Assembly (NCBI GenBank): GCA_023150935.1
Contig: JAKLJW010000035.1
Coordinates: 7,747 to 59,156, forward strand
DNA length: 51,410 nt
Direction of reading: 5' to 3'
DNA from: Candidatus Binatia bacterium
GTDB taxonomy: Bacteria; Desulfobacterota; Binatia; HRBIN30
Shown here: piece by piece, positions 1 to 8,884 of the stretch
Position numbering within the stretch: position 1 is the stretch's first letter
How the letters are laid out: each line of letters opens with the position of its first letter
Made by a program: the position numbers and the translations under genes
The notes under the pieces: generated by a model
Told to the model about the DNA's origin: nothing
The model's input: only the letters and a program-made list of their open reading frames with translations
Database searches by the model: none

Positions 1-133
1 AGACCGTCCCCGCCCTGGGAGCGCGGGCGTCCCGCCCGCAGACGGCGAGTTTGTGAAACAATCTCCCGGCAAGGCGCCGATCCCGTTCACCCCGACACGG
101 ATTCTCGTCCCCCTTTTCGAAACATCCCGATCC

Positions 134-243
134 GTTCACCCCGAGTAGCCGCCCTCTCCTGGCGGCGTATCGAGGGGCGCACCGCGGATGGCGGGCGTCC
201 CTCGATACGCGCCTGAGATAACGGCGCTACTCGGGACGAACGG
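134..243. repeat. Inverted pair of hairpin units (dyad composite)
   Basis: The left unit (138-178) reads ACCCC-GAGTAG-CCGCC-loop-GGCGG-CGTATCGA-GGGGC. The right unit (197-237) is the same design on the minus strand with outer stem GTCCC/GGGAC and inner stem CGCC/GGCG. Both are flanked outward by GTTC/GAAC. The same head-to-head arrangement recurs at 8717-8833, 24104-24219, 34360-34476 and 38616-38722 with different stem sequences. Confidence 0.8.
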
Positions 244-275
244 GGAGGATGGAACGTGACACGCGATCACCGTTC

Positions 276-372
276 GCCCCGAGTAGGGCCCATCTCGATG
301 ACCCGATCGCCCTGAGTAGCCGATGTCTTCTCAATCGGCGTATCGAAGGGTTCAGGGCCCGTATCGAGGGGT
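276..372 (+). repeat. Nested hairpin units
   Basis: The outer unit has arms GCCCC-GAGTAG (276-286) and GTATCGA-GGGG (361-371) with inner stem GGGCCC (286-291)/GGGCCC (355-360). Its loop contains a complete second unit (310-350) with inner stem CCGAT (320-324)/ATCGG (334-338). A near copy in opposite orientation lies at 6377-6473, where the outer unit's inner stem is GGCCCC/GGGGCC, a compensatory change. The repeat continues to about 437 and forms the last codons and stop of pglW. Confidence 0.8.
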
Positions 373-415
373 GCCCGCCTGGCACAGGCGGTTGTCCTCT
401 GGGAGCGCGGGCTTC

Positions 416-3400
416 TCACGCGCGTACCGAGGCGCGGTGAAGGTTACGAAGCCACGGTTCGGGGATGGTCGCCCATTGGCCGGGCGTGATGATCGGGATT
501 GGCTTCCCGTCCAGCACCGGCATGGCGTGCGGCTCACCGGAAGGAACGAGGAGCCACAGGCCCGGTACGCCACCGGTGCGGCCAAGGCTTTCTTTCAGTC
601 GTTCGACGAGGTCGAGGCGACCGTAGCGCACCAGCAGGCCCGGGTAGACGAGCAACAGAGGGCGCTCGGCTTTACGGAGTCGAGCCTCGATGGCCGGCAG
701 GCAACGGCCGACGAGCCGCAGCAAGTTCTCCCAGTCGCGGCTGTCGCGAGCCGCCGCATCCGCCCGCAAGACCGTGCTCCAATCCACGTGCAGTTGTGCC
801 GCCTGGGCGTGCATCTCGTCGATCAGGAGCGTCTCCAGGCTCGTGCGCTCCACGGGGAAATGCGTCGACAAGACGTCGTCGGCGAGCTGCAGATCGCGAG
901 GACGCACAGTCAGCACCAGGAAATCCCCGTGTTTGACGGCGTGCTGGAGACGTTCCTCGAACTGCCGTGCATCGGCGACCTCGGCCGAAAACGGGACGAT
1001 CCCCTCCGGCGATGTCGAGTAGCGTGTCAGGGAAGACGTACCGGAAGTGGTCGCGAGAAACGGGCCAACCTTGCTTCGGTAGGCATTCCTCTCCGCCGAC
1101 CACTCGAAGTCCCAGCCGGCTTCGCGGACGAGCTCGTCCAACCGGGGACGGTCCGGCAAATCCGAAGCCGCCGGGTAGCGGCCGCGGATCCGCTCGCGGA
1201 TCTGTTCGACGGTCACTTCACTGGTCCCGAGCAAGGCGCCGTATGCCAGTCGTAACGCCCGCTGTGGATCCATGCCGCGCGGGTACAGCTCGAGGCGGCT
1301 GGAAACGGCGGCGGTCGACGACGCAACCGCCGCGAGTTGCACCAGGCGGGAGTCGGACAGCACGGTGCCGGCGGCCGTTGGCACCGCCCGCAGGGTCTCC
1401 AGTACGCGAGCCGGCGCGGCGATGGGATCGCTAACCGCCATCTCGTCCGCAACGGCTCCCAGGCGCTGGGCGTAGTCAGCCATCTCCTGACTGGCGGCAA
1501 CGAACACGCGATTCACGGCGCGCCGAACGGCGACGCGCGGCTCCTGCGCATCGCGTTCGACCTCGACGGCCGCCCGCGTGACAGCCAGTGCTTGCCGTGT
1601 CCGCAGCGGATCGACACGGGCCGACCCGCGGGTCGCCAGGAGGGCGGCGGCAAGCTCTTCGGCGGCCATCACGCCGCCGTTGGACTCGACCAGCGCGGCG
1701 ATATCCGTGCGCAGGCGGGTGAACGCCCGGTTCCGGCTCCAGCGTTCCCGGGCGCGGACAAGGAGCTGGCTCACGCGGCCACGAGTGAGCTTCAACTGGC
1801 TGGCGACGTCATTCTGATTCGGCCACGGCGATAGGAAACCCTCGGCGGGTTCGTCGAGTCCCAGCAACAGGCGGATCGCTCGCGCTTCCGAGGATGGCTC
1901 TCCCGCCTTCGCCGGAAGCAATTGCTGGGCGAGCACGTCGACGCTCGGGGCCTCAACCTCATCGGCATCTGGGTCCTTTTCCACGGGCTTCATCCGGCCC
2001 GTGGCGAGCTCGGGGAATCGAGTGCTGAGGTTGGCGAAGACCGTCCCGAGCTCGCGGCGCGTCTTGTTGCCGATACCGCGCATTCGGTAGAGGTCGACGA
2101 CCGGGACCGCCAATAGATCGGCCACGGTGACGATGTTCATGCGGTCGAGGGCGTTCAGGGCGCGGGTGCTGAGGGAGAGCAGCGCCACCTGGGTCTCGGG
2201 CCGGGCCGGCGCGAGGGCGGCCTCCAATTCGGCGGCCCGGTCCGTTTCGGTGACATGGGGCTGGCGCTCGCCGACGGCGAAGACGCGGCGCCACGCCTTG
2301 AGCATCTCCTCGCAGTTGTCGAAGCGCTCACGGGGGTCCCGTCGCAGGGCGGTGCGGAAGAACTCCGTCATGGGCTCACGGAGATCGGGGTCGAACAGCG
2401 CGGTGTCGAGCGTAGCTTCGCAGTCCAGCAGTGCCGGGTCGCTCTGGCCGTCGCCCCACTTCGGGAGTGTGCCGGTCGCCATCTCGTACAGGGTCATCGC
2501 TGCGGCGAACCGCTCTGCCGCAAGGTCCCAGCGCGGCGGCTTTCGCAACGAGAGGAAGGGGTCGAGATAGGGGCGTGTGCCGGCACGGATATTTTCCGCC
2601 GGCGCTCGCGACAGGGAGAAGTCGAACAGGACGAGATGGAGCTTGTCGCCCCGGCCCACCGGCGTCACGCCGATATTGTCCGGCTTGATGTCCCGGTGCG
2701 GGATGCCTTGCTGTTCCAGCCAATCGACGGTTTGCAGGAGGTCCTCACCGAAGCGTTCCAGGTGTTCGAGGTGCAGACGACCTTCGCTGCGGAGCCGCTG
2801 CGCAAGGGTTTCGTCGCCGGCCTTCTCCATGAGGAACCCGAATCGCTCCCCGATCTGAAGGGTCTCGTGCAGCGCGACGATGTGCTGGTGCCGGAGCTTG
2901 TCGAGAATCTCGGCCTCGTCCTGGAGCCGTCTGTTGTGGTCGGGCTCGCTGGCAACCTTGAGGACGTACTCGTGCCCATCGCGTTCGACCAGCAGGGCGA
3001 GCGCGCACGACCCCTGGCCGAGGCGTCGCTTGACGACGAAGCCGCCTTCGAGGCGGTCGTTGGTCTTGGCCTCGCTGGGGTCGACGGCGCCGTCCTCGGC
3101 GGGAACGGTCAGTTCCTCCTCGACGGTTTCGAGCAGCCCGAGGAACCCATCGACCGAATCGAGGCGATTGGGGACCTCCGGGTGCGTGCTGTACTGAATG
3201 AGCCCCTCGAGGTTGCTCCCGGCACCGTCGAGAACGGATGAGATTCGGAGGCCCTTGCCCAGGCGCAGCTTCTCGCCCAACTCGACGAGGGAGGTGGCGG
3301 GTGGCTGTCCGGTGAAGAGGTGGTACGCAATGGCACCAAGCGAGAAGACGTCGGCCAACTCGCCCGCGGCGTCGGTGCCGGCGACGACTTCCGGGGCGAG

Positions 3401-4600
3401 GAAGACGAGTGCGGCGTCGTCGACCAGCTCGGACAGGTGTGCGGTGCCGGTCGTCGCCGGCATGGCCGAGGTGCTGCCGGCGGCACGGGTGGCGGTCTGC
3501 CAGTTGAAGACCTGGATCTTGGGCATCGCGGCGTCAGGATCGAGGACGAGGATGCTGTGCGGGCTGAGGGCGCGGTGGAAGAGCTTCCTCTCGTGGGCGT
3601 ACCGGAGCGCGTCGCCGATCTGGCGCAGGAGGTCCATGCGCACGTCCACGCTCAGCGTCGCCCCCTTGTGCAGTAGGAAGTGCTGGAGGGAGATCGACTT
3701 CGAGTCGTGCTCGAAGACCAGGGCGGGGCCACGTTCGTGTTCCCGGTAATCGACGGCGCGGAGCACGCCGGGGTGGTGAATGCCTTCGAGGATCTGGAAT
3801 TCACGCTGGGCGGCGCGGCGGAGGGTGTCGCGGGCCTCGATGCCGAGCCCGAGAGCCATCGGATAGATGCGAACGCGGCGGCGTACGGTGGACAGTGAGG
3901 CATGCCGGGCTTCCCAGTCCTGGTAGCCAGGGCCCTCGGCGAGGAGCGCGCCGAGGACGTAGTCGCCGACGCGACGGGACCGTTGGGAGGGGCGGATGCC
4001 GGCCTCGTCGACGGCACGGGTCAGAGCCCTGGCGCGGGGCTTGTCGATGCGGCGGTCGGCGGGGTCGTCCGGACCGCCGGGGGTCCACCGCATGAGTGCC
4101 GCGAGAATCCCGGGCCAGGCGGCCTGGTCGCCGGCGGCCTCACGGTCGCGGGCGTACACGTTGTGCTGGGCGGCCGGGTTGAGTTGGAGGCGCAGATCGG
4201 GCGCCGAGCAGAAGACGACAGGCTGGAGAAACGGGACGCGGATCTTCTGGCAAGCTTTCTGGCGGGTGAGCAGGGACTTGAGCTTCTTGGCCTTGCGGTC
4301 GGCGAGGATCAGCGGGTTGTCGTAGCTGTACTTCTTGCCCTCGGCGGTCCAGGTCCACGTGTGGGCGTCGCCCTCGAGCACACCGGGCCGGCTCTTGATC
4401 TCGACGAGGAAGAAGCCCTTCGGGGTGACGACGAGGAGGTCGACCTCGTAGATGTTGCCGTTGTCGGCAATGAACTCGAAGTTGGCCCAGGCGCGGTACG
4501 GGTCGGTGTCGGGGAGGCGTTCCCGAATGAAGTGCAGGGCGTCGCGTTCCCACGGGAACTCGGACTCGGTGATGGTCTGCCAGCGGCCGTCGGAAAGCAT
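416..4600 (-). CDS. pglW: PglW-type NERD/serine-threonine kinase (type 2 BREX / phage growth limitation)
   Basis: A 1394-residue multidomain protein matching the PglW family of type 2 BREX anti-phage systems. Residues 15-130 form a NERD nuclease-like domain (D54, E67, K69 in VDLLVV..FFLVEIK). A first kinase fold (about 240-520) looks inactive: HRALSPHS at 342 replaces the HRD motif and FNW replaces DFG. A second kinase fold (about 535-790) keeps a glycine loop (GQGSCA), VLKV, HRDIKPDN (Asp near 637) and DFS. A helix-hairpin-helix resembling the RNA polymerase alpha C-terminal domain (about 815-870, MRGIGNKTRREL) and a sigma-like helix-turn-helix (about 915-970) follow. I chose the ATG at 4600 (MLSDGRW) because family members start at this motif; an in-frame start at 4630 is possible. 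The last codons and stop lie in a hairpin repeat. No pglX, pglY, pglZ or brx gene is in the window, so it is either the last visible gene of a cluster continuing below base 1 or an orphan. Confidence 0.85.
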   Translation of the reverse strand: MLSDGRWQTITESEFPWERDALHFIRERLPDTDPYRAWANFEFIADNGNIYEVDLLVVTPKGFFLVEIKSRPGVLEGDAHTWTWTAEGKKYSYDNPLILADRKAKKLKSLLTRQKACQKIRVPFLQPVVFCSAPDLRLQLNPAAQHNVYARDREAAGDQAAWPGILAALMRWTPGGPDDPADRRIDKPRARALTRAVDEAGIRPSQRSRRVGDYVLGALLAEGPGYQDWEARHASLSTVRRRVRIYPMALGLGIEARDTLRRAAQREFQILEGIHHPGVLRAVDYREHERGPALVFEHDSKSISLQHFLLHKGATLSVDVRMDLLRQIGDALRYAHERKLFHRALSPHSILVLDPDAAMPKIQVFNWQTATRAAGSTSAMPATTGTAHLSELVDDAALVFLAPEVVAGTDAAGELADVFSLGAIAYHLFTGQPPATSLVELGEKLRLGKGLRISSVLDGAGSNLEGLIQYSTHPEVPNRLDSVDGFLGLLETVEEELTVPAEDGAVDPSEAKTNDRLEGGFVVKRRLGQGSCALALLVERDGHEYVLKVASEPDHNRRLQDEAEILDKLRHQHIVALHETLQIGERFGFLMEKAGDETLAQRLRSEGRLHLEHLERFGEDLLQTVDWLEQQGIPHRDIKPDNIGVTPVGRGDKLHLVLFDFSLSRAPAENIRAGTRPYLDPFLSLRKPPRWDLAAERFAAAMTLYEMATGTLPKWGDGQSDPALLDCEATLDTALFDPDLREPMTEFFRTALRRDPRERFDNCEEMLKAWRRVFAVGERQPHVTETDRAAELEAALAPARPETQVALLSLSTRALNALDRMNIVTVADLLAVPVVDLYRMRGIGNKTRRELGTVFANLSTRFPELATGRMKPVEKDPDADEVEAPSVDVLAQQLLPAKAGEPSSEARAIRLLLGLDEPAEGFLSPWPNQNDVASQLKLTRGRVSQLLVRARERWSRNRAFTRLRTDIAALVESNGGVMAAEELAAALLATRGSARVDPLRTRQALAVTRAAVEVERDAQEPRVAVRRAVNRVFVAASQEMADYAQRLGAVADEMAVSDPIAAPARVLETLRAVPTAAGTVLSDSRLVQLAAVASSTAAVSSRLELYPRGMDPQRALRLAYGALLGTSEVTVEQIRERIRGRYPAASDLPDRPRLDELVREAGWDFEWSAERNAYRSKVGPFLATTSGTSSLTRYSTSPEGIVPFSAEVADARQFEERLQHAVKHGDFLVLTVRPRDLQLADDVLSTHFPVERTSLETLLIDEMHAQAAQLHVDWSTVLRADAAARDSRDWENLLRLVGRCLPAIEARLRKAERPLLLVYPGLLVRYGRLDLVERLKESLGRTGGVPGLWLLVPSGEPHAMPVLDGKPIPIITPGQWATIPEPWLRNLHRASVRA

Positions 4601-4719
4601 ACGCGCTCGGGAGGCCGGCTCCAGGCCCACCCCCGGTGTGCGTTGTTGACAACAAAGGATGCGGGTCAGTCAAGGACACGTATCGAAGCGCGTCCCGCCG
4701 GCCGTCGCTGGGCGTGCCG

Positions 4720-5958
4720 TCACGAACCCCCGGCCATTTCCGCCAGCAAGGCTTCGATCCGCTGAAAGACGGTCTGAATCGTTTCTTCGTCGGGCAGGAA
4801 AGTAACGCGGAAATGATCGGTGTAATCGACGTTGAACGACGAACCGGGAACCACGAGGATATGCTTCTCCTCCAGCAGACGCATCGCAAACGCGTTGTCG
4901 TCGAAGTCGGGCAGGTCGTCCTTCTTGACGCGGATGAAAGCGTACAGCGCGCCGCGCGGGGGGGTGAGACTGAGGTAGCGCGAGCGCCCGACCGCGTCGA
5001 TCAGCGCGCGCCGCTGGCGGCCCAGGCGGCCGGCCGGCGCGGTGAGATCAAAGATGCTCTGCACACCCCCGAGCGCCGTTTGCACCGCCCACTGCCCCGG
5101 CACGCTCGAACACAGCCGCAGTGACGCCAGCATTTCCAGGCAGCTCAGGTACTCGGCGGCGTGATCGCGCCGGCCGCTGAAAAACACCCAGCCGGTGCGA
5201 AAGCCGCAGGCCCGATACACCTTCGAGAGGCCGCCGAAGGTGGCGCACAGGGTGTGCTCGCACAACGTCGCGGCGGGAACGTGTTTGGCGCCGTCGTACA
5301 GGACGCGATCGTAGATCTCGTCGCTGAAGAGCGCGATCTTGCGCCGCTCGGCGAGGCGTACCAGCGCCTCGACCACCTCGCGCGGATATACCGCGCCGGT
5401 CGGATTGTTCGGGTTGACCAATACCAGCGCCTTGCAGCGCGGGGTCAGCAGATGCGCCACCGCTTCCGGATCGGGAATGAACTCGTTCTCCGGCCGGCAC
5501 TGATAGTAGACCGGCTTGCCGCCGGCGATGACGACGGCGGCGGTCCACAGTGGGTAATCGGGCGCCGGCAGCAGCACCTCATCGCCCGGTTCGATTAGCG
5601 CCTCCATCGTCATCAGAATCAGTTCCGAGACGCCGTTGCCCATAAAGACATCGTCGGCCGTCACCCCGGCGATGCCGCGCGTCTGCGTGTCCATGACCAC
5701 GGCTTCGCGCGCCGGGAAGATGCCCTTCTGATGGCAATAGCCTTCGGCCTGCGAGAGGTTTTCGAGCAGCGCGAGGCGTAGCGTTTCGGGCGGACGGAAA
5801 CCGAACGCGGCCGGGTTGCCGATGTTTACCTTGATGACCTCGTAGCCTTTGCGTTCGAGCTCTTGTGCGCGCCGCGCCAGCGGCCCGCGGATTTCATAGC
5901 GGACATGCGCGAGGTGGCGCGCCGGCAACAGGTGCGGCATGGCGTCGGAGGAGGGCAT
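4720..5958 (-). CDS. alaA: PLP-dependent aminotransferase, AlaA (glutamate-pyruvate) type
   Basis: A 412-residue fold-type I aminotransferase, close in length to AlaA (about 405). Family knowledge suggests it makes alanine from pyruvate and glutamate in the cytoplasm. Visible marks are NPNNPTGAVY, the SDEIYD cofactor-contact motif, the Schiff-base lysine in GLSKVYRACGFRTGW, and FRVTFLP near the C-terminus, which binds the substrate carboxylate. The stretch GYCHQKGIFPAREAV is typical of the AlaA group. The ATG at 5958 is preceded by GGAAG at suitable spacing. It lies 119 bp upstream of pglW on the same strand, but nothing suggests a functional link. A related amino-acid preference cannot be excluded. 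Confidence 0.8.
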   Translation of the reverse strand: MPSSDAMPHLLPARHLAHVRYEIRGPLARRAQELERKGYEVIKVNIGNPAAFGFRPPETLRLALLENLSQAEGYCHQKGIFPAREAVVMDTQTRGIAGVTADDVFMGNGVSELILMTMEALIEPGDEVLLPAPDYPLWTAAVVIAGGKPVYYQCRPENEFIPDPEAVAHLLTPRCKALVLVNPNNPTGAVYPREVVEALVRLAERRKIALFSDEIYDRVLYDGAKHVPAATLCEHTLCATFGGLSKVYRACGFRTGWVFFSGRRDHAAEYLSCLEMLASLRLCSSVPGQWAVQTALGGVQSIFDLTAPAGRLGRQRRALIDAVGRSRYLSLTPPRGALYAFIRVKKDDLPDFDDNAFAMRLLEEKHILVVPGSSFNVDYTDHFRVTFLPDEETIQTVFQRIEALLAEMAGGS

Positions 5959-6112
5959 CGTACTTCCGCGTTATGCGCCGCCGCGGCGGCTATCTCAAGC
6001 GCAGCACGCGCCGGCCAAGAACGCGCACGGCACCCCCAGGTTTCCGCCCGGGATCGTTCGTTCTCCCAAGACCCACGGCTCCGCTGGGAAACATGCTCGC
6101 CGCAGAGAGATA

Positions 6113-6184
6113 TGGTCCCAAGGGGATTCGAACCCCTGCTACCGACGTGAGAGGCCGGCGTCCTAACCGCTAGACGATGGGACC
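6113..6184 (-). tRNA. tRNA-Glu (anticodon CTC)
   Basis: On the minus strand the acceptor stem GGTCCCA/TGGGACC, D arm GTC..GAC, anticodon stem CCGGC/GTCGG with loop CTCTCAC (anticodon CTC), and T stem AGGGG/CCCCT with loop TTCGAAT form a full cloverleaf. The discriminator base is A and CCA is not encoded. Confidence 0.95.
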
Positions 6185-6236
6185 GCGTAGATGACGGGGG
6201 AGTGCGGGGCCGCGCCCCGCACTCCTGCACCGTCGC

Positions 6237-6312
6237 TGGCTGAGGAGGTAGGACTCGAACCTACAATCGCCTGATCCAGAGTCAGGTGGCTTACCAATTA
6301 GCCGACTCCTCA
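6237..6312 (-). tRNA. tRNA-Gln (anticodon CTG), CCA encoded
   Basis: The minus strand shows acceptor TGAGGAG/CTCCTCA, anticodon stem CCTGA/TCAGG with loop CTCTGGA (anticodon CTG), a TTCGAGT T loop, discriminator G and an encoded CCA. It lies 52 bp upstream of tRNA-Glu on the same strand, so the two may be co-transcribed. The glutaminyl-tRNA synthetase gene starts about 540 bp away on the other strand. Confidence 0.95.
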
Positions 6313-6376
6313 TCACCAGGGCTCCACGCAGACTACGGAGCGCCTCCCGCGAAGTCAAGGTGCGTTCCCGCGGAGC

Positions 6377-6473
6377 GCCCCTCGATACGGCCCCTGAACC
6401 CTTCGATACGCCGATTGAGAAGACATCGGCTACTCAGGGCGATCGGGTCATGGAGATGGGGCCTACTCGGGGC
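6377..6473 (-). repeat. Nested hairpin units (inverted copy of 276-372)
   Basis: Read on the minus strand, the outer arms GCCCC-GAGTAG and GTATCGA-GGGGC enclose inner stem GGCCCC/GGGGCC (6458-6463 with 6389-6394). Its loop holds a whole unit (6399-6439) with CCGAT/ATCGG. The nested unit is nearly identical to 310-350, while the outer unit's inner stem has changed in a pairing-preserving way. Confidence 0.8.
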
Positions 6474-6568
6474 GAACGGGTGCATCGGTCCGAAGTCTCA
6501 ACGGATGCACCGGTCCGAATCTCAAACGAGCGGGGCCACCACCCGTTCGCCCCGAGAAGCCGACCGGC

Positions 6569-6651
6569 GCGGCGCCGGTTTGTTGGGCCAATGAACCCGA
6601 ATCCGTTCGGCCTGAGTAGCGCCCGTCTTTTCAGGGCGCGTATCGAAGGCC
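6569..6651 (+). repeat. Hairpin unit with preceding 50-bp module
   Basis: The unit 6609-6651 is the cleanest example: GGCCT-GAGTAG-CGCCC-loop-GGGCG-CGTATCGA-AGGCC, with both stems perfect. It is preceded by a module (6569-6608) containing GGTTTGTTGGGCCAATGAAC. The same module precedes a unit at 37352-37404 and appears inverted at 38367-38420, so module and hairpin travel together. Confidence 0.8.
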
Positions 6652-6665
6652 ACCCCATTCGGAAG

Positions 6666-6790
6666 GCGCCCCGGTTCATTGGTAGTGCCGGCCCGTCTTT
6701 TTGGGCCGGTGTATCGAGGGGCGCCCGCCTGGCACAGGCAGTTGTTTCTTAGGAGCGCCTGTCTTCGTCGGGCGCGTATCGAGAGGCGTT
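6666..6790 (+). repeat. Two further, more degenerate hairpin units
   Basis: The first unit has inner stem CCGGCCC (6688-6694)/GGGCCGG (6703-6709), then GTATCGA-GGGGC, with extra bases between GCCCC and the TAG of the 5' arm. A second, weaker unit ends GGGCGCGTATCGAGAGGCG at about 6768-6786. Its 5' part (CGCCTGGCACAGGC) also occurs at about 377-390. Confidence 0.65.
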
Positions 6791-6852
6791 TGGCCGGTTG
6801 AACCGCCGCCAAAAGCTGGTTATCCACGAACGCTCTATCCAACAGGAGACCC

Positions 6853-8562
<1,710 letters not shown>

Positions 8563-8609
8563 TGCGGGCAGATCGGCCTGAGCGAATCGGGTCCGATAGC
8601 GGAATCGAG

Positions 8610-8670
8610 GCGCCTATCCCGCACTATTCGTGCATCTGACGGCGCCCCTCGATAGGCGCGAACGCACGAA
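8610..8670 (+). other. Interleaved inverted repeats (pseudoknot-like) downstream of glnS
   Basis: Two perfect inverted repeats interlock: GCGCCTATC (8610-8618) with GATAGGCGC (8651-8659), and TTCGTGC (8627-8633) with GCACGAA (8664-8670). The order A-B-A'-B' is the topology of an H-type pseudoknot. It starts 48 bases after the glnS stop. It may be a terminator-like or processing structure, or two decayed repeats that overlap by chance. Confidence 0.4.
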
Positions 8671-8679
8671 CAATCCGCG

Positions 8680-8884
8680 CTAAGTACTCCGGTTCATTAG
8701 TCCGGCGACGTACTCCGTTCGTCCCAAGTAGCGCCATCTTTTCGGCGGCGTATCGAGGGGCGGGGCCGCAAAGCCGCTCGCCAGGCTGCCCCTCGATACG
8801 CCCCCTGAGAAAACGGGGCTACTCGGGGCGAACGGGAAGCGTCGTACGGAATACGTCGCCGTAATTGTGCCCATCACTACTAAG
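8680..8884 (+). mobile_element. ~205-bp non-coding MITE-like element, copy 1
   Basis: Contains an inverted pair of hairpin units (8721-8761 and 8788-8829) around a centre with GGCCGCAAAGCCGC. Both ends carry the direct pentamer CTAAG (8680-8684 and 8880-8884). Just inside, the ends share an inverted CGGCGACGTAyTCCG segment. Nearly identical copies are at 24053-24256 (opposite orientation, same pentamer) and 34323-34527 (same orientation, pentamer CTTAG at both ends). No transposase is encoded. The right end overlaps the stop codon of the adjacent glycosyltransferase gene. Confidence 0.75.

Larger units (their letters stand above)
1..415. other. Intergenic stretch without a gene; repeat-rich
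   Basis: I see no supportable gene here. Bases 1-133 hold nothing I recognise. From about 134 onward the DNA is built from copies of the hairpin unit described below (an inverted pair at 134-243 and a nested pair at 276-372). No other Pgl/BREX gene is visible downstream of pglW before the window edge. Confidence 0.7.

Noticed and set aside
134..243. Hairpin units as integron attC recombination sites
   Set aside because: They lack the paired RYYYAAC/GTTRRRY core sites, are not arranged between cassettes in one direction, and no integrase is present.
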